NCBI GenBank assembly: GCA_029881995.1 | Contig: JAOULO010000012.1 | Location: forward strand, 1 to 64,000 | Source: Gammaproteobacteria bacterium | GTDB taxonomy: Bacteria > Pseudomonadota > Gammaproteobacteria > UBA6429 > Thiohalophilaceae | Length of the DNA stretch: 64,000 nt | Direction: 5' to 3' | Shown: piece after piece, positions 28,309-37,321 of the stretch | How the letters are laid out: the number at the start of each line of letters is the position of its first letter | Numbering within the stretch: position 1 is the stretch's first letter | Program-made: the position numbers and the translations under genes | Notes under the pieces: generated by a model | The model's input: only the letters and a program-made list of their open reading frames with translations | Told to the model about the DNA's origin: nothing | Database searches by the model: none

Positions 28309-29719
28309 CACCAGTACAAAACCCGCCGACTCAACAGGTGTGCACCCGACACGTCTGTCACCCCGCATTCTGGTGGTAGATGACGAACCCGATATTCGCA
28401 CCCTGCTACAGGAAATCCTCGAAGATGAGAATTACCATGTTATTACAGCCGAGGATGGTAACAGCGCCAGACAGGCCCTGAGTGAACACCCGGTAGACCT
28501 TGTGCTGCTGGATATCTGGATGCCAGATGTAGACGGTATCACCCTGCTTAAGGAGCTGGCTGACCGAGGACAGCTGCCTATGCCGGTCATCATGATGTCT
28601 GGTCATGGCACGGTAGAAACCGCCGTTGAGGCCACTCGCATGGGTGCCCATGACTATATCGAAAAACCCCTGTCACTGGCCAAACTATTACTGACCGTGG
28701 AAGAGGCCCTGCAGAGCCGTAAAACCAGCCCCGTTACGGAATTACCCCCTTACACCAGCCAGCTGATTCCAGAACCCGTAGGTAAAAGTACGGCGATGCA
28801 ATCCCTACGAGAGCATATCCAGCAAATTGCCGGGCATGATGCACCCGTTTTGCTCAGCGGTGAAGTAGGTAGTGGCATCAACATTTTCGCCAACTACCTG
28901 CACAGTTGCCAGAAACTAAGTGGTCCATTTAAAGAACTCTCCCTGGCGGCATTGGATGAAGATCAGCTTGGCCAGGAATTATTTGGTTATGAAGATAAAG
29001 GCAATATCTATCCTGGCCTGCTGGAACAAACCGCCAACGGAACATTACTACTCAGCGATATTGAGGCGCTAGATGCCAGCAACCAGACCCGCTTAAACAG
29101 TGCCCTCAACAATAGAGCCTTCAACCGTATCAATGGTAAATCCCCGGTTGAGCTATCTAGCCGACTGATCACCTCCAGCCACGCAAGGCTGGACGAACTG
29201 GTGGACAATAAGCAGTTCAATGCTGATCTCTTTTATCGCCTGAATGTGTTGCCCATTAAGCTACCCGCCTTACGTGACCACCGTGAAGATGTACCGGAAT
29301 TGCTGAGTTACTATGTCACCATTTTTGTGGATCGGGACAAACTGCCCTATCGCAAATTCAGCACCGCAGCCCAGAACCGGCTGCGTAATTACTACTGGCC
29401 CGGCAATATTCGTGAGCTGATGAATATGGTGCAACGCCTGCTGATCACTGGTAAAACGGACGAGATATCCCTCGATGAGGTGGAAACCTGCCTTAGCCAG
29501 GATGACAGTCGTCACAGCCATACCAGTTTGCCGATAGATTATGATCGTCCCCTGCGTGAGGCCCGAGACCTGTTTGAAAAAACCTATTTTGAGCACCAAC
29601 TACGCAAGACCAATGGTAGTGTGGGCAAGGTCGCCAAGATTTCTGGTATCGAACGCACCCACCTGTATCGTAAACTGCGGGCACTGGGAATAGATCCAAA
29701 GAATGTCTCGGTGGAATAA
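28295..29719 (+). CDS. NtrX-like response regulator with degenerate AAA+ domain
   Basis: 474 residues. The receiver (~24-140) has phospho-acceptor Asp73 (LVLLDIWMPD) and Lys124 (YIEKP). An NtrC-family AAA+ domain (~160-395) and a Fis-type HTH (KVAKISGIERTHLYRKLRAL) follow. The AAA+ core looks non-functional. Walker A is GEVGSGIN, with the Lys replaced by Ile (189-196). Walker B is LLLSD rather than LFLDE (251-255). The sigma-54-contacting GAFTGA loop is absent (ELFGYEDKGNIYPG). It likely binds DNA as a phosphorylation-controlled regulator without activating sigma-54. It is paired with the overlapping ntrY-like gene. Confidence 0.93.
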   Translation: MQLHNTSTKPADSTGVHPTRLSPRILVVDDEPDIRTLLQEILEDENYHVITAEDGNSARQALSEHPVDLVLLDIWMPDVDGITLLKELADRGQLPMPVIMMSGHGTVETAVEATRMGAHDYIEKPLSLAKLLLTVEEALQSRKTSPVTELPPYTSQLIPEPVGKSTAMQSLREHIQQIAGHDAPVLLSGEVGSGINIFANYLHSCQKLSGPFKELSLAALDEDQLGQELFGYEDKGNIYPGLLEQTANGTLLLSDIEALDASNQTRLNSALNNRAFNRINGKSPVELSSRLITSSHARLDELVDNKQFNADLFYRLNVLPIKLPALRDHREDVPELLSYYVTIFVDRDKLPYRKFSTAAQNRLRNYYWPGNIRELMNMVQRLLITGKTDEISLDEVETCLSQDDSRHSHTSLPIDYDRPLREARDLFEKTYFEHQLRKTNGSVGKVAKISGIERTHLYRKLRALGIDPKNVSVE

Positions 29720-29767
29720 ATCTGCCATACTGAATTTAAAACAAGAACAAACACTCAATAACGCGCA

Positions 29768-31141
29768 ATGAAAATCATCATTCTCGGTGCAGGTCAGGTC
29801 GGCAGTTCACTGGCCGCTAATCTTTCGACAGAAGCCAACGACATCACTCTTGTTGATAACGATGAGAAGACCCTGCGTGCCCTGCGCGACCGAATGGACA
29901 TCAACTCTGTGTCAGGCCAGGCCTCTCATCCAGCCATTCTACGCCAGGCTGGGGCCGACGATGCAGACATGATCATTGCCGTGACCGACTCCGACGAGAC
30001 CAATATGGTGGCCTGCCAGGTGGCCTATACCGTATTTCATACTCCCACCAAGATCGCCCGAGTACGTTCCATTGACTACCTGCGACACCCTGAGCTATTT
30101 AAACAGGATGCCCTGCCGGTAGACGTTCTGATCAGTCCCGAACAGCTGATAACGGAGTACATTCAGCGCCTGATTCAATATCCAGGTGCCCTGCAGGTAC
30201 TGGATTTTGCCGACGGCCAGGTACAGCTGGTAGGGGTAAAGGCCTTTTACGGTGGGCCGCTGGTAGGTCATGAGTTACAGGAACTGAAAACCCATATGCC
30301 CGGTATCGAAATGCGTGTCGCCGCCATCTTTCGTAAGGATCGGGCCATCCTGCCCAAGGGCAATACCGTCATCGAGGCAGACGATGAAGTCTTCTTTGTC
30401 GCCGCACCGGGCTATATCAAGGCCGTTATCAGTGAACTAAGGGCAAAGGACAAACCCTATAAGCGCATTATGCTGGCCGGTGGCGGAAACATAGGCCGAC
30501 GTCTGGCACAAGCCCTTGAAAATGATTATCAGGTAAAACTAATCGACCATAACACGGTACGTTCCCAGAATCTTGCCAACGATCTGGAGAGGACTATTGT
30601 TTTGTTGGGCGATGCTGCCGACGAGGAATTACTGCTGGAAGAGAACATCGAAAATACTGACGTGTTCTGTGCCCTGACCAATGATGATGAGGCTAATATT
30701 CTCTCTGCCATGCTGGCCAAACGGCTTGGTGCTCGCAAGGTCATGTCCCTTATTAACCGGGCTGCCTACGTGGATCTGATTCAATCAGGCGATATCGATA
30801 TCGCTATCTCACCTCAAATGGCCACCATCGGTAGCCTGTTGACCCATATCCGACGCGGTGACGTGGTAAAAGTCCACTCCCTGCGCCGAGGGGCTGCCGA
30901 GGCCATCGAAGCCATCGCCCATGGGGATAAGACCAATTCCAAGGTCGTAGGCCGTACTATTGAAGAACTGAAACTGCCGCAAGGCACCACCATTGGGGCC
31001 ATTGTGCGTGATAGTGAAGTGATCATTGCCCACCATGACACCGTCATCGAATCAGAAGACCACGTCATTCTGTTCCTGGTGGATAAGACCCGCATCGATG
31101 AAGTGGAACGCCTGTTCCAGGTAGGCATTACCTTCCTCTGA
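29768..31141 (+). CDS. trkA: Trk potassium uptake regulatory subunit TrkA
   Basis: 457-residue cytoplasmic, NAD(H)-binding regulator of the Trk K+ uptake channel. It has two tandem RCK units: the first starts [19 protein letters not shown] (GxGxxG) and the second [19 protein letters not shown] near residue 233. Each is followed by a TrkA-C domain. Length is typical. It ends one base before trkH, forming the operon for the complete K+ uptake system. Confidence 0.96.
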   Translation: MKIIILGAGQVGSSLAANLSTEANDITLVDNDEKTLRALRDRMDINSVSGQASHPAILRQAGADDADMIIAVTDSDETNMVACQVAYTVFHTPTKIARVRSIDYLRHPELFKQDALPVDVLISPEQLITEYIQRLIQYPGALQVLDFADGQVQLVGVKAFYGGPLVGHELQELKTHMPGIEMRVAAIFRKDRAILPKGNTVIEADDEVFFVAAPGYIKAVISELRAKDKPYKRIMLAGGGNIGRRLAQALENDYQVKLIDHNTVRSQNLANDLERTIVLLGDAADEELLLEENIENTDVFCALTNDDEANILSAMLAKRLGARKVMSLINRAAYVDLIQSGDIDIAISPQMATIGSLLTHIRRGDVVKVHSLRRGAAEAIEAIAHGDKTNSKVVGRTIEELKLPQGTTIGAIVRDSEVIIAHHDTVIESEDHVILFLVDKTRIDEVERLFQVGITFL

Positions 31142-31142
31142 T

Positions 31143-32597
31143 ATGAAGATTTTTGCCATCCAACGGGTCTTCGGGCTGTTTCTGGTGGTGTTCAGCAGCA
31201 CACTCTTACCGCCCATGCTGGTCTCCATCATCTATAACGACCAGGAGCTGATCCATTTTTTCGAGGCCTTCCTGCTGACAGTACTAACCGGATTAGTGCT
31301 CTGGCTCCCGGTAAAAAACTACCGCAAGGAATTTCGTAACCGGGACGGATTCGTGATAGTCGCCATGTTCTGGCTGGTGCTAGGGCTGGTGGGTTCACTG
31401 CCCTTATACATGAGTGATCAACTTCATCTGTCCGTCACTGATGCCATTTTCGAGTCTATGTCTGGCCTGACCACTACCGGGGCTACCGTGATTACTGGTC
31501 TGGATCACCTGCCCAAATCCATACTCTACTACCGCCAGCAGCTCCAATGGTTAGGTGGTATTGGTATAATCGTGATCGCCGTGGCCATTATGCCCATGCT
31601 CGGTATCGGCGGTATGCAGCTTTACAAGGCCGAGACCCCTGGCCCCATGAAGGACAGTAAACTCACCCCCCGCATCACCGAAACCGCCAAAGCCCTGTGG
31701 TATATCTATCTCATCCTTACAGCAGCCTGTGCCCTGGCCTACTGGCTGGCGGGTATGAATGTGTTCGATGCCATTGGCCACAGTTTTTCCACCATCGCCA
31801 TCGGCGGCTTCTCCACCCATGATGCCAGTATGGGTTACTTCAACAACAAACCCATGGTTGAAGTAGTGGCCATCATCTTCATGATCCTGGCCGGGGTGAA
31901 CTTTGCACTACATTTCACCGCCTGGCGCACTCGTAATGCCCTGAATTATTTTCGTGATGTGGAATTCAGAACCTACCTGGGAATTCTTATTTCTGTCGCC
32001 ATTATTTCATCGGTCTATCTCTATTACATGGATGTCTTCATTTACCCGGAACGGGCCGTCTTACACGGTATTTTCCAGGCCGTCTCTATCGGCACCACCA
32101 CCGGCTTTACCACCCAGGAATACCATAACTGGCCAGGCTTCTTGCCTGTTATGTTGCTTTTTACCAGCTTCGTAGGTGCCTGTGCCGGTTCCACCGGTGG
32201 AGGTATGAAGGTGATTCGATTCCTGCTGCTGTTGAAACAGGGCGTTCGAGAGGTAAAACGGGTTATTCATCCTAATGGAGTGATTCCCATTAAGATAGGC
32301 CGCAAACCCATTTCAGATCGGGTGGTGGATGCGGTATGGGGCTTCTTTGCAGCTTACGTGGCGATCTTTGTGATCATCCTGCTGATTCTCATGCTCACCG
32401 GCCTTGACCAGATCAGCGCCTTCTCTGCCACCGCCGCCTGTCTTAATAACCTCGGCCCCGGCCTCAATGAAGTAGGCCTCAATTACGCCAGCCTGGAAGA
32501 CCCGGCCAAGTGGATTCTCAGCTTTGCCATGATGCTGGGACGACTGGAAATCTTTACCTTACTCGTTTTGCTTAGCCCCGCCTTCTGGCGACGTTGA
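31143..32597 (+). CDS. trkH: Trk potassium uptake channel subunit TrkH
   Basis: 484-residue integral membrane K+ channel with the four pseudo-repeats of a TrkH/KtrB protein. Selectivity-loop segments are visible: SGLTTTGATVITGLDHL, FSTIAIGGFSTHDAS, IGTTTGFTTQEY and AACLNNLGPGLN. It pairs with TrkA, which starts the operon just upstream. Length is normal. Confidence 0.96.
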   Translation: MKIFAIQRVFGLFLVVFSSTLLPPMLVSIIYNDQELIHFFEAFLLTVLTGLVLWLPVKNYRKEFRNRDGFVIVAMFWLVLGLVGSLPLYMSDQLHLSVTDAIFESMSGLTTTGATVITGLDHLPKSILYYRQQLQWLGGIGIIVIAVAIMPMLGIGGMQLYKAETPGPMKDSKLTPRITETAKALWYIYLILTAACALAYWLAGMNVFDAIGHSFSTIAIGGFSTHDASMGYFNNKPMVEVVAIIFMILAGVNFALHFTAWRTRNALNYFRDVEFRTYLGILISVAIISSVYLYYMDVFIYPERAVLHGIFQAVSIGTTTGFTTQEYHNWPGFLPVMLLFTSFVGACAGSTGGGMKVIRFLLLLKQGVREVKRVIHPNGVIPIKIGRKPISDRVVDAVWGFFAAYVAIFVIILLILMLTGLDQISAFSATAACLNNLGPGLNEVGLNYASLEDPAKWILSFAMMLGRLEIFTLLVLLSPAFWRR

Positions 32598-32600
32598 TTC

Positions 32601-33140
32601 ATGGCAAATCCCGATCAAGAAAAATGGGATCAACGCTATCTCGAGAATAACGCCCAACCCAAAGCCTGTTCAGTTTTAGAGGAAAACCTCCACCTGTTAC
32701 CCAAAACGGGCAAAGCCTTGGATCTGGCATGTGGCCTGGGTGGAAATGCCATATTGCTAGCTAAACAGGGACTGGAAACAGAAGCCTGGGACATCTCACC
32801 CGTTGCAATCGAAAAGTTAAATGAAAGGGCAAAAGGATTATCACTGTCGACAAAAGTAGTCGACATCACTCCTGACTTACTACCGGCTCACCACTTCGAT
32901 GCCATCGTAGTCAGTTATTTTCTGGAGCGTGGACTTGCACTGGCTATAATTAATAGCCTAAAACCCAATGGCCTGTTGTTTTACCAAACATTTAACCTCA
33001 ACACATCCGGACATAGGCCCTCAAATCCAGCATACCGATTAGCTAAAAATGAGCTATTACATTTATTTGGTCAGTTACGAATATATTATTACAGCGAACT
33101 CAACATTGAAGGTACTACAATGTTGGTGGCACAAAATTAA
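32601..33140 (+). CDS. TehB-like class I SAM-dependent methyltransferase
   Basis: 179-residue methyltransferase starting 3 bases after the trkH stop, so it is probably the last gene of the ntrYX-trkAH transcript. Motif I is ALDLACGLGGNAILLAKQG, followed by TEAWDISPVAIEKLNERA and FDAIVVSYFLERGL. The N-terminal EKWDQRYLENNAQP is typical of the TehB/thiopurine-like group. The exact substrate is unknown. Confidence 0.82.
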   Translation: MANPDQEKWDQRYLENNAQPKACSVLEENLHLLPKTGKALDLACGLGGNAILLAKQGLETEAWDISPVAIEKLNERAKGLSLSTKVVDITPDLLPAHHFDAIVVSYFLERGLALAIINSLKPNGLLFYQTFNLNTSGHRPSNPAYRLAKNELLHLFGQLRIYYYSELNIEGTTMLVAQN

Positions 33141-33367
33141 TTTATAGTGAGTAATTTGAAGAAGGCTTAAGCAGAAGATTCACTAGTGGTTTATACTAAA
33201 TATCAGTTACCATTAACGATTAGATATCATGTCAACCACTTTGAAACATACCATTTCACGATGCAGGATTAAATAGTTATAATTACATACTGAAAGCTCA
33301 ATTTTTGCTTATAATATCAAGCAACATGTTTTATTAATCAAGTTAAAGAGTAAATATTAGATTTGTT

Positions 33368-33964
33368 ATGGGAATTTCAATTACAAACAAAAGAGTTTTT
33401 CGTGAAAACTTCTTTATAGATGCCGCAAAAAATAAACGTGTCCTTGACATAGGTTGCGCTGCTGCAGATGGTCTACAAAAGCTTCATAGTAGAATTAAAG
33501 ATGAGGCGACATATACCGTTGGCATCGACCAGCAAGAAGGGGAAGGAATCATTGTATGTGATGCACAAAACTTTACGCTTGATGAAAAATTTGACGTATG
33601 TATCGCTGGTGAAGTTATTGAGCACCTGGGAAATGTTTCTGGTTTCTTAAAGAGCTGTTCACAGGCTGTAGGCAAAAATGGACGAGTTATTATTTCCACA
33701 CCAAACCCATACTCGTTAGTATCTCTTAGGTATGCTATTTTTGGCAGAAAAATCCCAAATGATCCTACACATGTCTCTCTTTACGATGTAACTACTTTTA
33801 AAAATATGCTGGAAATCTATATGGGTGACTCGATTGTTTCCGGTGAAATCCACTACTATGAAGAACTATGGTCACAGTCACCTGTTTATCGCTTAAACAA
33901 ACTTTTTTCAAGATTTATTAAACCTTTCTCATGCGGAATTCTTGCTGATTTAACAATCAGATAA
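33368..33964 (+). CDS. Class I SAM-dependent methyltransferase, AT-rich
   Basis: 198-residue methyltransferase. Motif I is VLDIGCAAADGLQKL, then the strand-2 acid in VGIDQQEGEG and IAGEVIEHLGNVSGFLKSC (type 11 signature E-V-I-E-H-L). The late TPNPYSLVSLRYAIFGRKIP resembles methyltransferases in cell-surface polysaccharide clusters. It is AT-richer than its neighbours, lies in an AT-rich island with no clear ribosome site, and has no partner genes, so it may be an acquired or relict gene. Confidence 0.75.
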   Translation: MGISITNKRVFRENFFIDAAKNKRVLDIGCAAADGLQKLHSRIKDEATYTVGIDQQEGEGIIVCDAQNFTLDEKFDVCIAGEVIEHLGNVSGFLKSCSQAVGKNGRVIISTPNPYSLVSLRYAIFGRKIPNDPTHVSLYDVTTFKNMLEIYMGDSIVSGEIHYYEELWSQSPVYRLNKLFSRFIKPFSCGILADLTIR

Positions 33965-34131
33965 TAAATCTCTTTTCAGCCATCTCGGGTTGACCATCAC
34001 ACAATGTTCTTCCTGACTCATAGAAATTCTGATTATCTAAACACAAATTTGTCGTAAAACTTAACAAACCATAAAAATTTTATTTAATTCAAAAAATAAA
34101 AATTAGATACAAATCAATACAGTAACTTTTC

Positions 34132-34147
34132 TGGTATGTTTTTTGCC
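34132..34147 (+). promoter_or_regulatory. Candidate sigma-54 (-24/-12) promoter before PEP-CTERM gene
   Basis: TGGTATG-N4-TTGCC matches the RpoN consensus TGGYRYR-N4-TTGCW except for the last base, with the required 10 bases between GG and GC. The predicted start point is near 34158, leaving a leader of about 60 bases to the ATG with its GGAGG ribosome site. PEP-CTERM genes in exosortase-bearing bacteria are often under RpoN/PrsR control. The enhancer site has not been identified. Confidence 0.5.
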
Positions 34148-34217
34148 TTAACATTTTTTGATGTATCAAGACGATTCAGTTTCATAGGAGTAATTAACTA
34201 TTTTCATCGGAGGAAAT

Positions 34218-34898
34218 ATGATCTTTAGAAAACTTCTTATCACTTGTTTATTTCTAAGTGCAGCTTCTGCCCATGCAGCGGTCATTGAATGGACTGACTG
34301 GAAATCTGCTGTTATTGGGCAAATGGCAATCGGAGCCATTGGAAGTACGACTGTTACTTATGGAGGGCATTTAACATTTGCCCAGACCGGTTCTGGAACC
34401 AATTACTGGACAGAGAATGGAAGCCCCGCTCCATACACTGGCAACACTGTCGTGGATAATGTGCCAACCCCAGCCGAAATGCTTGCCATTAGCGGTACAG
34501 GCTACCACCAGATTGTCTTCTCAGAAGCCATCCTGAACCCGGTTATGGCCATCGTCAGCATGGGACAACCCAGTATTGGCGTTTCTTATGACTTCGACAC
34601 TGACTTTGATGTCCTTGGTGGTGGGGTTGGCTACTGGAGTGGTGCCAATGGCGGCCTGCCAGGTGCTTACTTTGAAAATGATGCAACTGACACCCTGACA
34701 GGTTATGAATTTCATGGTGTTATCCAGTTCAATGGCCTGATTGAGCAAATAAACTGGACTTCATCACCCAATGAAAACTGGCATGGCTTTACCTTCGGTA
34801 AAGTAATTGACAGCACCAGCGTTCCTGAACCCACCAGCCTGGCCTTATTAGCTGTTGGATTGGCGGGATTTGGCTTTTCTCGCTACCGTAACAAATAA
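34218..34898 (+). CDS. PEP-CTERM sorting-signal protein
   Basis: 226-residue exported protein with a signal peptide cleaved near AHAA. It has a Gly/Thr/Asn-rich beta body and a textbook C-terminal PEP-CTERM tail: VPEPTSLALLAVGLAGFGFSRYR, that is VPEP, a hydrophobic segment and basic residues. This tail is cleaved by an exosortase that anchors or releases the protein at the envelope, usually in EPS/biofilm producers. No exosortase or EPS genes are in the window, so they must lie elsewhere. A ribosome site GGAGGAAAT precedes the ATG. A terminator follows directly. Confidence 0.88.
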   Translation: MIFRKLLITCLFLSAASAHAAVIEWTDWKSAVIGQMAIGAIGSTTVTYGGHLTFAQTGSGTNYWTENGSPAPYTGNTVVDNVPTPAEMLAISGTGYHQIVFSEAILNPVMAIVSMGQPSIGVSYDFDTDFDVLGGGVGYWSGANGGLPGAYFENDATDTLTGYEFHGVIQFNGLIEQINWTSSPNENWHGFTFGKVIDSTSVPEPTSLALLAVGLAGFGFSRYRNK

Positions 34899-34910
34899 CA
34901 GGTAATAAAA

Positions 34911-34934
34911 AACCCCGCCTGTCTAGGCGGGGTT
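34911..34934. terminator. Bidirectional terminator between convergent genes
   Basis: Perfect 10-bp stem AACCCCGCCT / AGGCGGGGTT with a GTCT loop, between the PEP-CTERM gene and the convergent minus-strand gene. AT-rich flanks on both sides (TATAATT on plus, TTTTATTACC on minus) allow use in either direction. Confidence 0.85.
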
Positions 34935-34948
34935 ATAATTGACTACAT

Positions 34949-35488
34949 TCATTTGTTCTTGGAAAGTGATGCGATAAACAGGCAGTCAAAACTGATAATA
35001 CCCGAGTCTACCTGAGACATATCAACAGCTCCCGATAACCGAACAGGTCCACTAACCCCTTTAAATGCACCATCACCAGCTATTACACTATTATCACCTG
35101 AGCCAGGAATCGCTCCCGTAATATGTGTAATCGACTCAGAACCGCCTGTTTTTGGCTGGACTGAGGTAATGCCACGGGTTACCAGTGTACCTGATGGTAA
35201 CTTAAAGTAAGTTGTACCAACAATCCGCAGGCCTCCACCAACAGGTGTGATATTAGATAAGCAATCTGTTCCATCTCCCATTTTCAGGCCAGTAGCCACA
35301 TTAAATACTTCTACATCAAAACAGGTAGCCGGATCATCAATTCCATCTCCATCAATATCTGGAACAGTACCATCATATCCTGTCGCAGTGCCGCGTAATT
35401 GCATTGCCATATTCAGGCCAGGGGCCGCAAAAATACTTGGAGAAAATACAATTGCTACCAAAAATAATAAACTTATTTTTTTCATCAT
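34949..35488 (-). CDS. Secreted beta-rich protein with Ca-like DxDxDG motif
   Basis: 179-residue exported protein with a signal peptide ending near IFAA. The mature part is Gly/Thr-rich and contains DIDGDGIDDPA, a calcium-loop-like DxDxDG motif. A later GDGAFKGVSGPVRLSGAV followed by an ISFDCLF strand is reminiscent of dirigent/allene-oxide-cyclase-like barrels. Family assignment is only tentative. A ribosome site AAGGA precedes the two adjacent ATGs. It follows the di-haem peroxidase gene on the same strand by 40 bases and is likely its operon partner. Confidence 0.6.
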   Translation of the reverse strand: MMKKISLLFLVAIVFSPSIFAAPGLNMAMQLRGTATGYDGTVPDIDGDGIDDPATCFDVEVFNVATGLKMGDGTDCLSNITPVGGGLRIVGTTYFKLPSGTLVTRGITSVQPKTGGSESITHITGAIPGSGDNSVIAGDGAFKGVSGPVRLSGAVDMSQVDSGIISFDCLFIASLSKNK

Positions 35489-35528
35489 AATGACATTCCT
35501 TGTTTAATAGTTAAGTTAAATTTTAATA

Positions 35529-36899
35529 TTACTCAGCAAGAGTCAAACCACTAGGCACTCTTTTAGGTAAATCATCGCGCATATCGACACTGCCGCGATC
35601 TGTCAATGCATACAGAAAATCTATTATCTTTTCAATTTCATAATGATTGTAATTCATAGGCTGCAACTCACTATATGCTGCTATTTCTGCAACACGGCTC
35701 GCATCATTCATCAGCACAAAATCATGTTGGTCTAAATCACCTCGTGAAGGCAGAACAGCCTGACTTTGGTCATAATTGCTAATACCTTTTACAGTATTCA
35801 TGTGATGTTCAACCACAGCTCGCAGTGTATTGTATGCACCTGAATGGCCATAAGGTGCTGTCAGGGCAATATTCCGCAGTGATGGAGTTCGGAATTTATA
35901 GCGGTCTTTTATAACTCCAGTGACCTGTTCACGACCATAATCTTCGTAACCATCATAACCATCACCACGTCCGGCGCCAATCTGTGGCATTGCGATCGCA
36001 TGAAATTTATGATCAGTCTGCAGCACGCCACTATGGCAGTCACCACATGAGACACGCGTACTATCCGGGTTGTTGTAAAATAAAAACATGCCTTTTTGGG
36101 CATTTTTACTCATCGCATGGTGTTCGCCACGTAGATACCTGTCAAATGGACTGTTGTCCGCACGCCAGGCCACACGCTCAAACGCAGATATCGCATTAGC
36201 TGCATGGGCAAAAGTTATGTCTTCGGCACTACTCACATCATCAAATGCCGCCTTAAACATTTCAACGTACTCTGGTATTGCTCGCAATCGACCAGCAAGT
36301 TGATCCCAGACACCGCCAGGCCCTGACAAATTACCATTAGCTGCTGCATCAGCTACTGAGTTTTCACCAGCCTGACCCGCCATCTCTGTACCTGAAGTCA
36401 CCGGAAACATAGCCTGACATGCAAGTATATTTTCAAGCCCAGTTAGCAGATTCTGACCAGCGGGTGTCTTGCAGCCACTTGGATAAGTATTATCAAGGCT
36501 CACCCTTCCATCATGGAACATCTGAACAAACTGCTTCATACCTTTATTAAAAACATGAGGTGCATTGCGGGGTACACGTTCATGCACCGCATTAATGCCA
36601 CTACCAGTATCTCGAGTAATCCCTAAACCCTTAGCCCCTTCCCCTATCGGTAGCGACAAACCATCACCTGTACCCGTTAAGGAGTGATGACATGTCGCAC
36701 AGGAAATGTTTTTATTACCGCTAAGAATTTTGTCAAACATGAGATTTTTTCCCAGTTCGACTTTGGCAACACTGGGTTTTCCATTGTCATGGAAGTCAGC
36801 ATCAGTAATTGGAGAGGGTAGAGATTTGGCCTGTGTGCTAGAACCAACGCCTAATAGTCCCACACAGATAGTTAGTTTGAACAAATGTTCAATTTTCAT
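35529..36899 (-). CDS. Di-haem cytochrome c peroxidase/MauG-family protein
   Basis: 456-residue periplasmic di-haem protein. The signal peptide ends near STQA. Two CXXCH sites are present: CATCH at ~67-71 and CGDCH at ~285-289, the usual spacing for bacterial cytochrome c peroxidase and MauG relatives. Downstream, KFRTPSLRNIALTAPYGHSGAY is the conserved family motif near the low-potential haem. ATG at 36899 is chosen because GGAGG sits 7 bases upstream; the earlier ATG at 36911 overlaps that ribosome site. The substrate could be H2O2 or a protein side chain; MauG-like activity cannot be excluded. Confidence 0.9.
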   Translation of the reverse strand: MKIEHLFKLTICVGLLGVGSSTQAKSLPSPITDADFHDNGKPSVAKVELGKNLMFDKILSGNKNISCATCHHSLTGTGDGLSLPIGEGAKGLGITRDTGSGINAVHERVPRNAPHVFNKGMKQFVQMFHDGRVSLDNTYPSGCKTPAGQNLLTGLENILACQAMFPVTSGTEMAGQAGENSVADAAANGNLSGPGGVWDQLAGRLRAIPEYVEMFKAAFDDVSSAEDITFAHAANAISAFERVAWRADNSPFDRYLRGEHHAMSKNAQKGMFLFYNNPDSTRVSCGDCHSGVLQTDHKFHAIAMPQIGAGRGDGYDGYEDYGREQVTGVIKDRYKFRTPSLRNIALTAPYGHSGAYNTLRAVVEHHMNTVKGISNYDQSQAVLPSRGDLDQHDFVLMNDASRVAEIAAYSELQPMNYNHYEIEKIIDFLYALTDRGSVDMRDDLPKRVPSGLTLAE

Positions 36900-36911
36900 T
36901 TCAACCTCCAT

Positions 36912-37321
36912 ATTGATCAGTTTTAGTTATTAATATATTTCCAGCGTAAATCTTCCTACTTTCTTTTTATACAACTCGCAAAACAATACAGCTTAAATAA
37001 AACATAACAAGTCAAATTTATAAATATGCTATGCAGTACCGGGAATTATGCCAAACAGCTCACAACTAAATGGTTAACAGGATAAAAACTAAACAATTTC
37101 ATACTGTGGATAACATAAATCAATAACTAACTTTATTAGTTTTTAACAAGATGATAGATAAAAAATAATCAAACAGCTTAACTACTGTTTAATAATTAAA
37201 TCACAGATAACGGTAAGAATAACTTTGGCAGTCTTGCCATAAATCGATATAAGTTATTCTATGAGCAAAAATAGTATGCAATAAAAAACCCCGCCATGGC
37301 GGGGTTTGAAGTCAGGGACGA
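36912..37321. other. AT-rich intergenic region of about 410 bases
   Basis: Region between the peroxidase gene start (minus strand) and the stop of the PKD-repeat gene. It must contain the peroxidase operon promoter. A palindrome TGGCA-N4-TGCCA occurs at 37226-37239. A TTATCCACA-like 9-mer (on the minus strand) at 37105-37113 is probably chance. The PKD gene terminator is at its right end. No coding sequence or RNA gene was recognised. Confidence 0.6.
37284..37307 (-). terminator. Terminator of the PKD-repeat gene
   Basis: Perfect 10-bp stem AAACCCCGCC / GGCGGGGTTT with a 2-base centre. On the minus strand it is followed by TTTATT, 15 bases after the stop of the gene at 37322-39574. Confidence 0.85.

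Noticed and set aside
37226-37239. TGGCA-N4-TGCCA palindrome as sigma-54 site
   Set aside because: The TTGC element is not at the required distance from GG; the symmetric form fits a repressor palindrome better but has no other support.
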